Below, one piece after another: positions 54,683 to 61,095 of a stretch of 64,000 nucleotides of DNA. The stretch is taken from the NCBI GenBank assembly GCA_045627805.1, contig JAZQOJ010000201.1, forward strand, positions 62,001 to 126,000, written 5' to 3'. Made by a program: the position numbers and the translations under genes. How positions within the stretch are numbered: position 1 is the stretch's first letter; every line of letters begins with the position of its first letter. The stretch is from UBA1756 sp045627805. Lineage in GTDB: Bacteria; Bacteroidota; Bacteroidia; Bacteroidales; WCHB1-69. The notes under the pieces are model-generated. The model saw only the letters and a list, made by a program, of their open reading frames with translations. It was not told the origin of the DNA and searched no databases.

Positions 54683-55141
54683 ATGCAGTATTTTACAATT
54701 GATGAGTTGTTGAAACACAGAACCGACGACCCGCAAATGGCAGAAAACGCCACTGTTCTGGCAGAAAAGTTCCTGGACCCCATCCGTGAACGGCTTGGAA
54801 AACCAATCGTCATTTCCAGCTGTTACAGAACTCCCACGGGCAATGAGGCGTGTAATGGTGCAAAAAAATCACAACATCTTACCGCGCAGGCAGCGGATAT
54901 TTATGGGCCGACAAAAGAAGATACCGTCGCCATCTTCCGCATCGCAATGGAGATTGGTGGATTCGATCAGCTGATTTGGGAGAAACCCGGACGGAGTGCT
55001 TGGGTACACATTAGTTACGCAAATCCGAACTACAAACAAAACCCGCGTAATTACCAACGCGGAGACGTGTATGCAATGCTGGATCCCAACTATCGTATTT
55101 ATACCAATATAAAAAACACCTGGCAGGATGTAGTTAAATAA
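54683..55141 (+). CDS. Peptidase M15-type D-Ala endolysin
   Basis: The 152-residue protein has the M15 zinc site: SQHLTAQAAD with His65 and Asp72, and WVHIS with His109, plus the characteristic ISSCYRTPTGNEACNGA lead-in. M15 enzymes cut D-Ala-containing cross-bridges or stems of peptidoglycan. Together with the glucosaminidase it gives both glycan and peptide cleavage. It has no signal peptide. Confidence 0.88.
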   Translation: MQYFTIDELLKHRTDDPQMAENATVLAEKFLDPIRERLGKPIVISSCYRTPTGNEACNGAKKSQHLTAQAADIYGPTKEDTVAIFRIAMEIGGFDQLIWEKPGRSAWVHISYANPNYKQNPRNYQRGDVYAMLDPNYRIYTNIKNTWQDVVK

Positions 55142-55151
55142 GTTGGTGAAA

Positions 55152-55505
55152 ATGCTAATCAATTCCATCAAAAAAATCTTATCGATGAAGGGACTGAAAT
55201 GGGCTGTGTCGGTTGCGTCCGCCGCAGCTATTGCCATACTATCCATTGTTTGCAATATGAAGTCAGACGAAGTGAGAACACTGAGGTCGTACAGCGACAA
55301 ACAGCTTTCGATTATTGAAAGTCAGGCTGTCGCTATTGATAGCTTAGTAAGGCGAAAGGCAATCAATGCGAACGTGTCGATGTCTGTCACCGACAAAAGC
55401 AAGAACATCGTCCGAGGAAGAAAGAACAGCGGCACCATAGAACTGTCAAGCGATAAAAACTATAAGATGGTGCTGGATAGCATATCAATCAATTTTTTGA
55501 AATAA
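55152..55505 (+). CDS. Small membrane protein next to the endolysin (spanin-like)
   Basis: The 117-residue protein starts at ATG 55152, 10 bases after the M15 stop. It has an N-terminal transmembrane helix (about 17-34: WAVSVASAAAIAILSIVC), then a helical segment (RSYSDKQLSIIESQAVAIDS) and a basic C-terminus. This resembles Rz-like spanins or their Bacteroidota equivalents in position, but the sequence gives no firm family. Confidence 0.55.
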   Translation: MLINSIKKILSMKGLKWAVSVASAAAIAILSIVCNMKSDEVRTLRSYSDKQLSIIESQAVAIDSLVRRKAINANVSMSVTDKSKNIVRGRKNSGTIELSSDKNYKMVLDSISINFLK

Positions 55506-55519
55506 CAAACCGCATTAGT

Positions 55520-55978
55520 ATGAAAAAAAAGAAAATAGCCGCGATAATCATTGTTGCCGTTGTAATAGCAATCATCGTGATCGTCTGTCTGTTGGTTTCA
55601 AAAAGAAAGAGATATTCCGCATATCAGGATTCACTCAAATATGATCCATCCGTGTTCCCGCTCAAGAAGGGAAGTAGAGGAAAAGAGGTGGAGGAAATTC
55701 AGAAATATATGAATGCCGTGTTCTCGTCAAAGATGTACAAAGAGAAATTTGGAGAACACGAACTTTTGGATGTGGATGGTATTTGGGGTGATAAAACCGA
55801 AGCCGCCGTCAACGGATTTATGGCGACATCTTCGATTGAAGAAGCGATGTACGGTTGTCTAATGACTTATAAGAAATATAAGAATTTTGACAAGTTTTAC
55901 GAAGCTGTCGAAAGCGGTAAGGAATCCTGTCAATACACCACCCCGTCAAGGTCTGTTACGGTTTCTGTCAATGGATGA
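55520..55978 (+). CDS. N-anchored protein with peptidoglycan-binding-like domain
   Basis: The 152-residue protein has a transmembrane helix at about 7-27 and basic residues (SKRKR). A PG_binding_1-like domain follows: FPLKKGSRGKEVEEIQKYMN and DVDGIWGDKTEAAVNGFM, where DGIWGxxT is the family's hallmark. It has the same plan as 52951-53457, implying an old duplication. Likely attached to the viral or inner membrane with the domain contacting peptidoglycan. Confidence 0.75.
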   Translation: MKKKKIAAIIIVAVVIAIIVIVCLLVSKRKRYSAYQDSLKYDPSVFPLKKGSRGKEVEEIQKYMNAVFSSKMYKEKFGEHELLDVDGIWGDKTEAAVNGFMATSSIEEAMYGCLMTYKKYKNFDKFYEAVESGKESCQYTTPSRSVTVSVNG

Positions 55979-56014
55979 TTCGCCTTTCAATTGATGGTCG
56001 GTAAACGATAAAGA

Positions 56015-56419
56015 ATGAAAGATTTACAGATTCCAAAAGGAACCAAGCCAGAAGATGTAAAAAAACGCTGTCAGATTATCAAATCACAGTTAAAAAAATT
56101 AAAGGGGAAAACAATCATTTGCCCTTGCTTAGGTAATGTTCCTGTTGACATATCTGCAAGAAGCATAGATGAAATCTCGACACACGCAGCAAAAAAATAT
56201 TCCTCCACCCTTGCCGCATTGGATATAAAAAATGCGATAAAAAAAGCAAGGTTTTTCAGAATGCATATACCTAAAGACAATATGCAGCAAAGGAAAATGG
56301 GATTTCTTTTCCTGTATGTATTAAAATGTGAATCTTCAAATGGAGAAACGATAAAAATAACTATTGGAGTAAGGGAACGCCCCATTAAATTCTTACAATA
56401 CTGTATAACAGTAGAGTAA
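56015..56419 (+). CDS. Putative LPD3-like polyvalent/nuclease-type protein
   Basis: The 134-residue soluble protein has a basic start, VPVDISARSIDEISTHAAKKYSSTLAALDI, a helix-strand AIKKARFFRMHIP and two long strands (FLFLYVLKCESS; ETIKITIGVRERP). The pattern resembles the LPD3/Barnase-EndoU-like domains found in phage polyvalent proteins. It is monocistronic-looking, with a convergent RNA gene just behind it. Assignment is by pattern only; an unknown accessory protein is the fallback. Confidence 0.42.
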   Translation: MKDLQIPKGTKPEDVKKRCQIIKSQLKKLKGKTIICPCLGNVPVDISARSIDEISTHAAKKYSSTLAALDIKNAIKKARFFRMHIPKDNMQQRKMGFLFLYVLKCESSNGETIKITIGVRERPIKFLQYCITVE

Positions 56420-56420
56420 T

Positions 56421-56486
56421 AAAAAAAAGGTGGTTACTCTGAATCTTTCCCGACTATGATACTAGTCTTGTACCAACCACCAAAGG
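56421..56486 (-). ncRNA. Predicted small RNA C, opposite strand
   Basis: The minus-strand -7 box TATTTTTG (complement of 56493-56500) has a TTG 18 bases upstream. The predicted RNA of about 65 bases folds into one long stem GGTGGTT/AACCACC enclosing a GACTA/TAGTC hairpin, then ends in eight U residues (56421-56428). It begins and ends entirely between the LPD3-like gene and the next gene, and its 3' end abuts the upstream gene's stop. This is the best supported of the predicted opposite-strand RNAs. Confidence 0.55.
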
Positions 56487-56539
56487 ACGCTGCAAAAATA
56501 CAAAATAAAATCAAATTACAACATCCAATCAAAATATTT

Positions 56540-56977
56540 ATGAAAAAGTCGAACACCAGCACCCGCGCAAGCAAGATCCTTCGTGAAAGCCGTAAGGAGT
56601 ACCAGTCAATCCTACAGAAGAACATCAGCAAGCAAACCGGTAAAAAGAACGTCTGCAAGGCCGCTAAGGAGGCAAGCAAGCAGTACGACAAGATGAGTTG
56701 GGCCGAGGCACTCCGGATTGCCGCATCAAACGGAACCGGAACGAAGAAAGTGAAAAAGACGGCTTCCAAGCCGAAACATAAAAAGACCAGTAAAAGAACA
56801 GAAGAAAGAATCTCTTATTTCAAGAGAATCGGAGTGACCTTTTTTGATGAGCTGCCAAAAGGTTGGAAACTTGATGAATCGGGCACAACAGCACCAAACG
56901 GATATGCGTGGTGCAATAACGGGGTGAGTAGATTTTCGAACCAATACCGTATCGCATTAGTGAAGATTGATGAGTAG
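56540..56977 (+). CDS. Basic N-module fused to small unknown C-terminal domain
   Basis: The 145-residue protein starts at ATG 56540. Residues 1-80 are the shared N-module: STRASKILRESRKEYQSILQ, GKKNVCKAAKEASKQYDKMS, then AEALRIAASNGTG and a Lys-rich linker. The C-terminal 60 residues (YFKRIGVTFFDELPKGWKLD; GYAWCNNG) are a small unknown domain with DELPxGW reminiscent of short phage accessory proteins. The very basic N-module could bind DNA or serve as a virion-packaging tag. Confidence 0.62.
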   Translation: MKKSNTSTRASKILRESRKEYQSILQKNISKQTGKKNVCKAAKEASKQYDKMSWAEALRIAASNGTGTKKVKKTASKPKHKKTSKRTEERISYFKRIGVTFFDELPKGWKLDESGTTAPNGYAWCNNGVSRFSNQYRIALVKIDE

Positions 56978-56980
56978 GTG

Positions 56981-57403
56981 ATGATAAGAGTGGGACGTCT
57001 AAGGAGAACTGTCGCAAATGCAGTCCGTAGAGAATGCGCTGACATCTATATTTCAGATAATTATGTAAAGCATATAGCAATTCATCATAAAAAGGAACTG
57101 ATGCAGCTGGGTATAGAGGCCTTGGCCTACGTCAGAATAATTGTCTCTAATTTCAATCAAATCAGAAAGGGGACAGGAAATTCATTGTTATTGATTATGT
57201 GCAGCGATGAGATGAGCCATATTGCAGCAATTGAAATGAATTATTCAACTAAAGATGGATTTTGGGAAGTCAAAACAGCACAACCCCGATTGAAAACCAA
57301 GGTTGAAAAAAAAGAATTGCTGTGGGGAATTGCCCAAGTTCCCAAACGTTCCTGCAACGCTTCCCATTTTCTATCAAAGACAAAAAAAGCAGGGTCTAAA
57401 TAG
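56981..57403 (+). CDS. Putative PBECR-type nuclease, paralogue of 45415-45831
   Basis: The 140-residue protein (ATG 56981; a GTG is 3 bases upstream) aligns along its length with the product of 45415-45831: ISDNYVKHIAIHHKKELMQL (helix with paired His), ALAYVRIIVSNFNQI, NSLLLIMCSDEM and FWEVKTAQP. The conserved His and W-x-VKTA elements suggest a small RNase-like fold of the Barnase-EndoU-RelE group, with the same uncertainty. It starts 3 bases after the previous stop, so it is coupled to it. Confidence 0.5.
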   Translation: MIRVGRLRRTVANAVRRECADIYISDNYVKHIAIHHKKELMQLGIEALAYVRIIVSNFNQIRKGTGNSLLLIMCSDEMSHIAAIEMNYSTKDGFWEVKTAQPRLKTKVEKKELLWGIAQVPKRSCNASHFLSKTKKAGSK

Positions 57404-57424
57404 TATGGCCATCAGACACAACAA
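57384..57424 (-). ncRNA. Possible small RNA D, opposite strand (weak)
   Basis: A minus-strand TATTTTTG box (complement of 57431-57438) with TTG 18 bases upstream is present, duplicated from the RNA C promoter. The downstream stem (GTCTGA/TTTAGAC) is weak, although seven U residues follow near 57384. Any transcript would be antisense to the end of the nuclease-like gene. Listed for its promoter, not for a convincing terminator. Confidence 0.25.
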
Positions 57425-57477
57425 TTTTGGCAAAAATACAAAATAAATTCAAATTCCAACATCAAATCAAAATATTT

Positions 57478-58530
57478 ATGAAAAAGTCGAACACCAGCAC
57501 CCGCGCAAGCAAGATCTTACGGGAAAGCCGTAAGGAGTACCAGTCAATCCTACAGAAGAACATCAGCAAGCAAACCGGCAAAAAGAACGTCTGCAAGGCC
57601 GCAAAGGAGGCGAGCAAACAGTACGACAAAATGAGTTGGCCCGAGGCACTCCGGATTGCCGCATCAAACGGAACCGGAACGAAGAAAGTGAAAAAGACGG
57701 CCCCCAAGCCGAAACCTAAAAAGTCGGTGGCTATCAAGCGCGACCGTTCCCAACGCAGTCTCGCCTTCAAAAAAATGGTGGCGGAAAAGAGGGCAAAAAG
57801 TTCTTGCTCACGTTCTGCCAAAATGTGTGACAGCAAAAAAAAAAACAATCGCGTACTAACCAATGAAAAGATCACCGAAATATTACTCAAGGTAGCGAGC
57901 GCCGAAACCCTTAGACCAGGAATGTGCTGCGTATATTGGGATGCCGAACAACAGAATATCGTATCGACAGACGCACACATACTGTGTTGCGTTCATACGC
58001 ATATCGCCGCCAAGGATCATCAAAGATTATTCACCACCAAAAGCAGACTGAACAAAATAATCAAAGGGTACGATCCGAGAGTTGACAAATTCCCACTTGA
58101 AAACTTGAAAAAACTGGAAGAGGGTACCGCTACTTGCAAAAACACAGGATTGCACTACCCTAAGTATATGAACGTTATTCCACGTGACTATTCAACCAGT
58201 TTTACTGCGAATCTGTCGGATTTTTATGACGCAGCGGAAAAAAGCATAAAAAAGCCGAATGATCATCCTGCTTTTGACAGAAACAAATCGCGAGTTTCCT
58301 TGAGGGTGCCAGGAACTGTGATCCAACTAAACGCGGAATTATTAAAGAAGTTTGTGAAAACACTTATGGCCTTTGGCGAAAAAGCAACTGTAAAAATTGC
58401 TGCAAAAGATGAAGCACCACTACAGGCAGTGCTGTTTGAAGTAGGACAATGTACCGGACTGATTATGCCATTATTTATTAGAGAAGAAGACATCACCTGC
58501 CAGAACTGCCAAATTCTTTCTCTAAAATAA
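57478..58530 (+). CDS. Basic N-module fused to a sliding-clamp-like domain
   Basis: The 350-residue protein shares residues 1-80 with the product of 56540 almost exactly. A Ser/Lys/Arg-rich linker (RSQRSLAFKKMVAEKRAKSS) follows. The remaining 220 residues resemble DNA polymerase III beta-clamp-like folds: ILLKVASAETLRPG, VYWDAEQQNIVSTDAHILCC (equivalent of the ATDGHRL motif) and a closing strand set ending LIMPLF. A virus-encoded clamp-like protein could recruit the host replicase, which the element needs because it has no polymerase. The N-module may direct it to the virion or to DNA. Confidence 0.58.
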   Translation: MKKSNTSTRASKILRESRKEYQSILQKNISKQTGKKNVCKAAKEASKQYDKMSWPEALRIAASNGTGTKKVKKTAPKPKPKKSVAIKRDRSQRSLAFKKMVAEKRAKSSCSRSAKMCDSKKKNNRVLTNEKITEILLKVASAETLRPGMCCVYWDAEQQNIVSTDAHILCCVHTHIAAKDHQRLFTTKSRLNKIIKGYDPRVDKFPLENLKKLEEGTATCKNTGLHYPKYMNVIPRDYSTSFTANLSDFYDAAEKSIKKPNDHPAFDRNKSRVSLRVPGTVIQLNAELLKKFVKTLMAFGEKATVKIAAKDEAPLQAVLFEVGQCTGLIMPLFIREEDITCQNCQILSLK

Positions 58531-58574
58531 TTCCAGGAATGAATCGTTAAAGTGAACAATCAAAACGAAGTGTT

Positions 58575-59051
58575 ATGGCTATGAAGAAAGAATTGAAAAA
58601 AGTGAATTGGTACCGCGTCGAAGACGTGATCGTAATGGTTGGCGTGTTGCTTTTTATATTGGTATTGTGTAAAAAAATGGATGTAATTACATTCTTGTTT
58701 TCAGAAACCGGTGTTTTTTTGTTGTGTGTGTTAGTTGTTTTTTTATTAAAAAAAAACTATATCGGAGATACTGTAGTAGAAAATGAGACCGAGCACGATA
58801 TTTATTCCAAAGACGAGGAATCGTCGAATGTGGTCGTGATTCCATCACACGAAAGAGTTTCCGGTATCGACGGAATCAAGGTGGACGGTGTGGTTTACAA
58901 ACTGTGTTCCGGAACCCACGTGGTAGTGAAGGAAAATGGGAAGGTGAGAACAAAATCCTTGACAGGAAAACTTGTCAACAACACCCGCGGCGGAAAAATA
59001 TCATCCCCGCCGGATGAGGGTTGGAATAACCTATTTCTTTCTATAGCATAA
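58575..59051 (+). CDS. Tandem membrane protein paralogue 1
   Basis: The 158-residue protein has a conserved basic start (MAMKKELKKVNWYRVEDV), two hydrophobic helices forming a hairpin (about 16-33 and 39-56), a YIGDTVVENE boundary and a conserved soluble C-terminal domain (VSGIDGIKVDGVVYKLCSGT ... KSLTGKLVNN ... PPDEGWNNLF). Family unknown. The soluble part is predicted to be on the cytosolic side if the positive-inside rule holds. It is preceded by a long intergenic-free run, with no separate promoter recognised. Confidence 0.68.
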   Translation: MAMKKELKKVNWYRVEDVIVMVGVLLFILVLCKKMDVITFLFSETGVFLLCVLVVFLLKKNYIGDTVVENETEHDIYSKDEESSNVVVIPSHERVSGIDGIKVDGVVYKLCSGTHVVVKENGKVRTKSLTGKLVNNTRGGKISSPPDEGWNNLFLSIA

Positions 59052-59095
59052 TTCCAGGAATGAATCGTTAAAGTGAACAATCAAAACGAAGTGTT

Positions 59096-59572
59096 ATGGC
59101 TATGAAGAAAGAATTGAAAAAAGTGAATTGGTACCGCGTCGAAGACGTGATTTTAATTGTTGGCGTGTTGTTTTTTATACTACTATTGTGTAAAAAAATA
59201 AATTATTTAACCTGGGTCTTTTCAGAGTTGAGCGCATTCTTTCTGTTATTTTTGATTACGTTTTCGTTGTTAAAACACTATATCGGAGATACTGTGGTGG
59301 AGAATGAGACTGATAAAGATATTTATGCCAAAGACGAGGAATCGTCAAATGTGGTCGTGATACCATCACACAAAAGAGTTTCCGGTATCGACGGAATCAA
59401 GGTGGACGGTGTGGTTTACAAACTCTGTTCCGGAACACACGTGGTAGTGAAAGAGAACGGGAAGGTGAGAACAAAATCTTTGACAGGAAAACTTGTCAAC
59501 AACACCCACGGCGGAAAAATATCATCCCCGCCGGATGAGGGTTGGAATAACATATTCCTTTCCATAGCATAA
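59096..59572 (+). CDS. Tandem membrane protein paralogue 2
   Basis: A 158-residue paralogue of the preceding gene. The first 18 and last 90 residues are nearly identical, while the two transmembrane segments are substituted throughout (LFSETGVFLLC versus VFSELSAFFLLF and so on). The unchanged ends and the identical spacer point to recent duplication or ongoing gene conversion limited to the ends. Confidence 0.68.
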   Translation: MAMKKELKKVNWYRVEDVILIVGVLFFILLLCKKINYLTWVFSELSAFFLLFLITFSLLKHYIGDTVVENETDKDIYAKDEESSNVVVIPSHKRVSGIDGIKVDGVVYKLCSGTHVVVKENGKVRTKSLTGKLVNNTHGGKISSPPDEGWNNIFLSIA

Positions 59573-59616
59573 TTCCAGGAATGAATCGTTAAAGTGAACA
59601 ATCAAAACGAAGTGTT

Positions 59617-60087
59617 ATGGCTATGAAGAAAGAATTGAAAAAAGTGAATTGGTACCGCGTCGAAGACGTGCTCGTAATTGTGGGCGTGTTGCTTCTAATA
59701 TTAGTATTGTGTAAAAAAATAAATCCTTACACCTGGTTCTTTTCAGAGTTGAGTGCGGTTTTTCTGGTATTTGTAATTACGTTTTTGTTATTAGAACACT
59801 ATATCGGAGATACAGTAGTGGAAAATGATACCGATCACGATATTTATGCCAAAGACGAGGAATCGTCGAATGTGGTCGTGATTCCATCACACAAAAGAGT
59901 TTCCGGCATCGACGGAATCAAGGTGAACGGTGTGGTTTACAAACTGTGTTCCGGAACCCACGTGGTGGTGAAAGAGAACGGGAAGGTGAGAACAAAATCT
60001 TTGACAGGAAAACTTGTCAACAACACCCACGGCGGGAAAATATCATCCCCTCCCGATGAAGGTTGGAACAACATATTCCAAGCTTGA
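59617..60087 (+). CDS. Tandem membrane protein paralogue 3
   Basis: The 156-residue third copy differs again in the transmembrane pair (WFFSELSAVFLVFVITFLL), has VNG for VDG in the C-terminal domain, and ends NIFQA instead of NIFLSIA where the repeat breaks. A terminator lies 23 bases after the stop. Confidence 0.68.
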   Translation: MAMKKELKKVNWYRVEDVLVIVGVLLLILVLCKKINPYTWFFSELSAVFLVFVITFLLLEHYIGDTVVENDTDHDIYAKDEESSNVVVIPSHKRVSGIDGIKVNGVVYKLCSGTHVVVKENGKVRTKSLTGKLVNNTHGGKISSPPDEGWNNIFQA

Positions 60088-60110
60088 TTCAGGGCTTTCA
60101 GTTCAACACA

Positions 60111-60143
60111 AAGGCGGATCTTCAACAGAAGTTCCGCCTTTTT
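60111..60143 (+). terminator. Rho-independent terminator at the end of the late region
   Basis: AAGGCGGA / TCCGCCTT stem continued by TCTTC/GAAG pairing (one bulge) around an AACA loop, followed by five T residues. It ends the tandem paralogue transcript just before iteron cluster 2. Confidence 0.85.
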
Positions 60144-60146
60144 AAT

Positions 60147-60253
60147 TTTGTAACCGATTTTGTAACCGATTTGTAACTCGTTTTGTAACCTTGTAAAATA
60201 TTGTAAATTAGAAATTTATATTGATTTTGTTGTGTTGGTTACAAAGTTACAAA
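60147..60253. repeat. GTTACAAA iteron cluster 2 (mirror image of cluster 1)
   Basis: Four exact TTTGTAAC copies at 60147, 60159, 60170 and 60182 are followed after an AT-rich gap by two adjacent GTTACAAA copies at 60238 and 60246. Cluster 1 has two then four; this cluster has four then two. The pair of clusters is thus inverted relative to each other. It occupies most of the 259-base gap before the next gene, which otherwise holds the terminator and AT-rich DNA. Confidence 0.75.
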
Positions 60254-60346
60254 AATTTTGCACGTTTTTATGCGTATAAAATCATCTTTAAGCAATAATT
60301 AAATGCTTAATGCGTTAAGTCTAAAATTTATTAAACTTCATTCAAA

Positions 60347-61093
60347 ATGGAACAGAGTAGAAATAAAAAGCCCATCATTATTGCGGCAGTTATTTTTGTA
60401 TTACTGATAATCACAGTGGTTGTTCTGTGGATTCTAAAATCCGGAAATAAAAAATCGGAAGATTCTGGTAGTGTTGCTGTCAAAACTACAATTGATTCAA
60501 CCAGCATGAATGTGAACAGTGATTCAATTAAATTCGTTAACTTCACCAGTTCTGATTTGATGATGCACGGACTTCACGGAAAAGTGAGCCGTGTTGTCTA
60601 TACTGAGGGCGAGGGTACTGTGACAGAAATATATGATGCCACCTTTGACACATTAGGAGTTTACGTTTCAGCAAAAGCAGGTCCCTATGGAGGGGTAAAT
60701 ACGGTCATTGAAAGAAATGGATCTGATCAAATAGTACATATTAAAGATCCTAAAGAGCCATACACAAGCGATGATATGTTTGACTACAAATACAAATATA
60801 ATTCACAAGGACAGGTTAGCGCTGTTGAAGGTTTCGGTTGGGAGTGGCATGATAAATTCGATTATATATGGGATGAAAATGGTTCCCTTAAAAAGAGTGG
60901 CACCGGTAGCGACGATGGGGGAAGTTGGGAATCAACCTCTACATTTCAATGCGTTGCATTTGACCAATACCACAATTGGACGGAAGCCAAATGTACAGTT
61001 AAAAGTCGTAGCAAATTACATGGTGGTGATTATGGCGACTGGGAAACGAGAACTTTTAAGGTGAAACGTGAAATAGAATATTTCCCAAGATAA
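60347..61093 (+). CDS. Membrane-anchored protein with YD/RHS-like beta repeats
   Basis: The 248-residue protein has an N-terminal transmembrane helix (about 9-31), a Ser-rich linker and an extracytoplasmic domain of repeated Tyr/Gly strands (GLHGKVSRVVYTEGEGTV; YKYNSQGQVSAVEGFGWE; YIWDENGSLKKSGTG) like the short RHS/YD-type repeats common in Bacteroidota surface proteins. It lies downstream of iteron cluster 2, on its own, and converges on the integrase gene with 2 bases between stops. It could be a lysogenic-conversion or exclusion protein; no evidence decides. Confidence 0.62.
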   Translation: MEQSRNKKPIIIAAVIFVLLIITVVVLWILKSGNKKSEDSGSVAVKTTIDSTSMNVNSDSIKFVNFTSSDLMMHGLHGKVSRVVYTEGEGTVTEIYDATFDTLGVYVSAKAGPYGGVNTVIERNGSDQIVHIKDPKEPYTSDDMFDYKYKYNSQGQVSAVEGFGWEWHDKFDYIWDENGSLKKSGTGSDDGGSWESTSTFQCVAFDQYHNWTEAKCTVKSRSKLHGGDYGDWETRTFKVKREIEYFPR

Positions 61094-61095
61094 TC

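Larger units (their letters stand above)
56492..57714. repeat. Two near-identical copies of about 285 bp (promoter plus N-terminal coding module)
   Basis: The segment 56492-56776 recurs at 57430-57714 (offset 938) with few changes. It includes the minus-strand -7 box, the leader and the first 78 or so codons of two proteins whose remaining sequences are unrelated. The duplication ends inside the Lys/Pro-rich linker. Confidence 0.88.
58534..60070 (+). repeat. Three tandem 521-bp gene units
   Basis: Three units of exactly 521 bases each carry a 44-base identical spacer (TTCCAGGAATGAATCGTTAA...) plus a gene. Both gene ends are almost identical among copies, whereas bases coding for the two hydrophobic segments (for example 58625-58765) differ strongly. 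Confidence 0.92.

Noticed and set aside
44288..57438. Hairpins after accessory genes as integron attC sites
   Set aside because: The hairpin sequences lack the attC core sites, differ from each other, there is no IntI-type integrase feature, and a promoter/terminator reading explains their orientation and U tracts.
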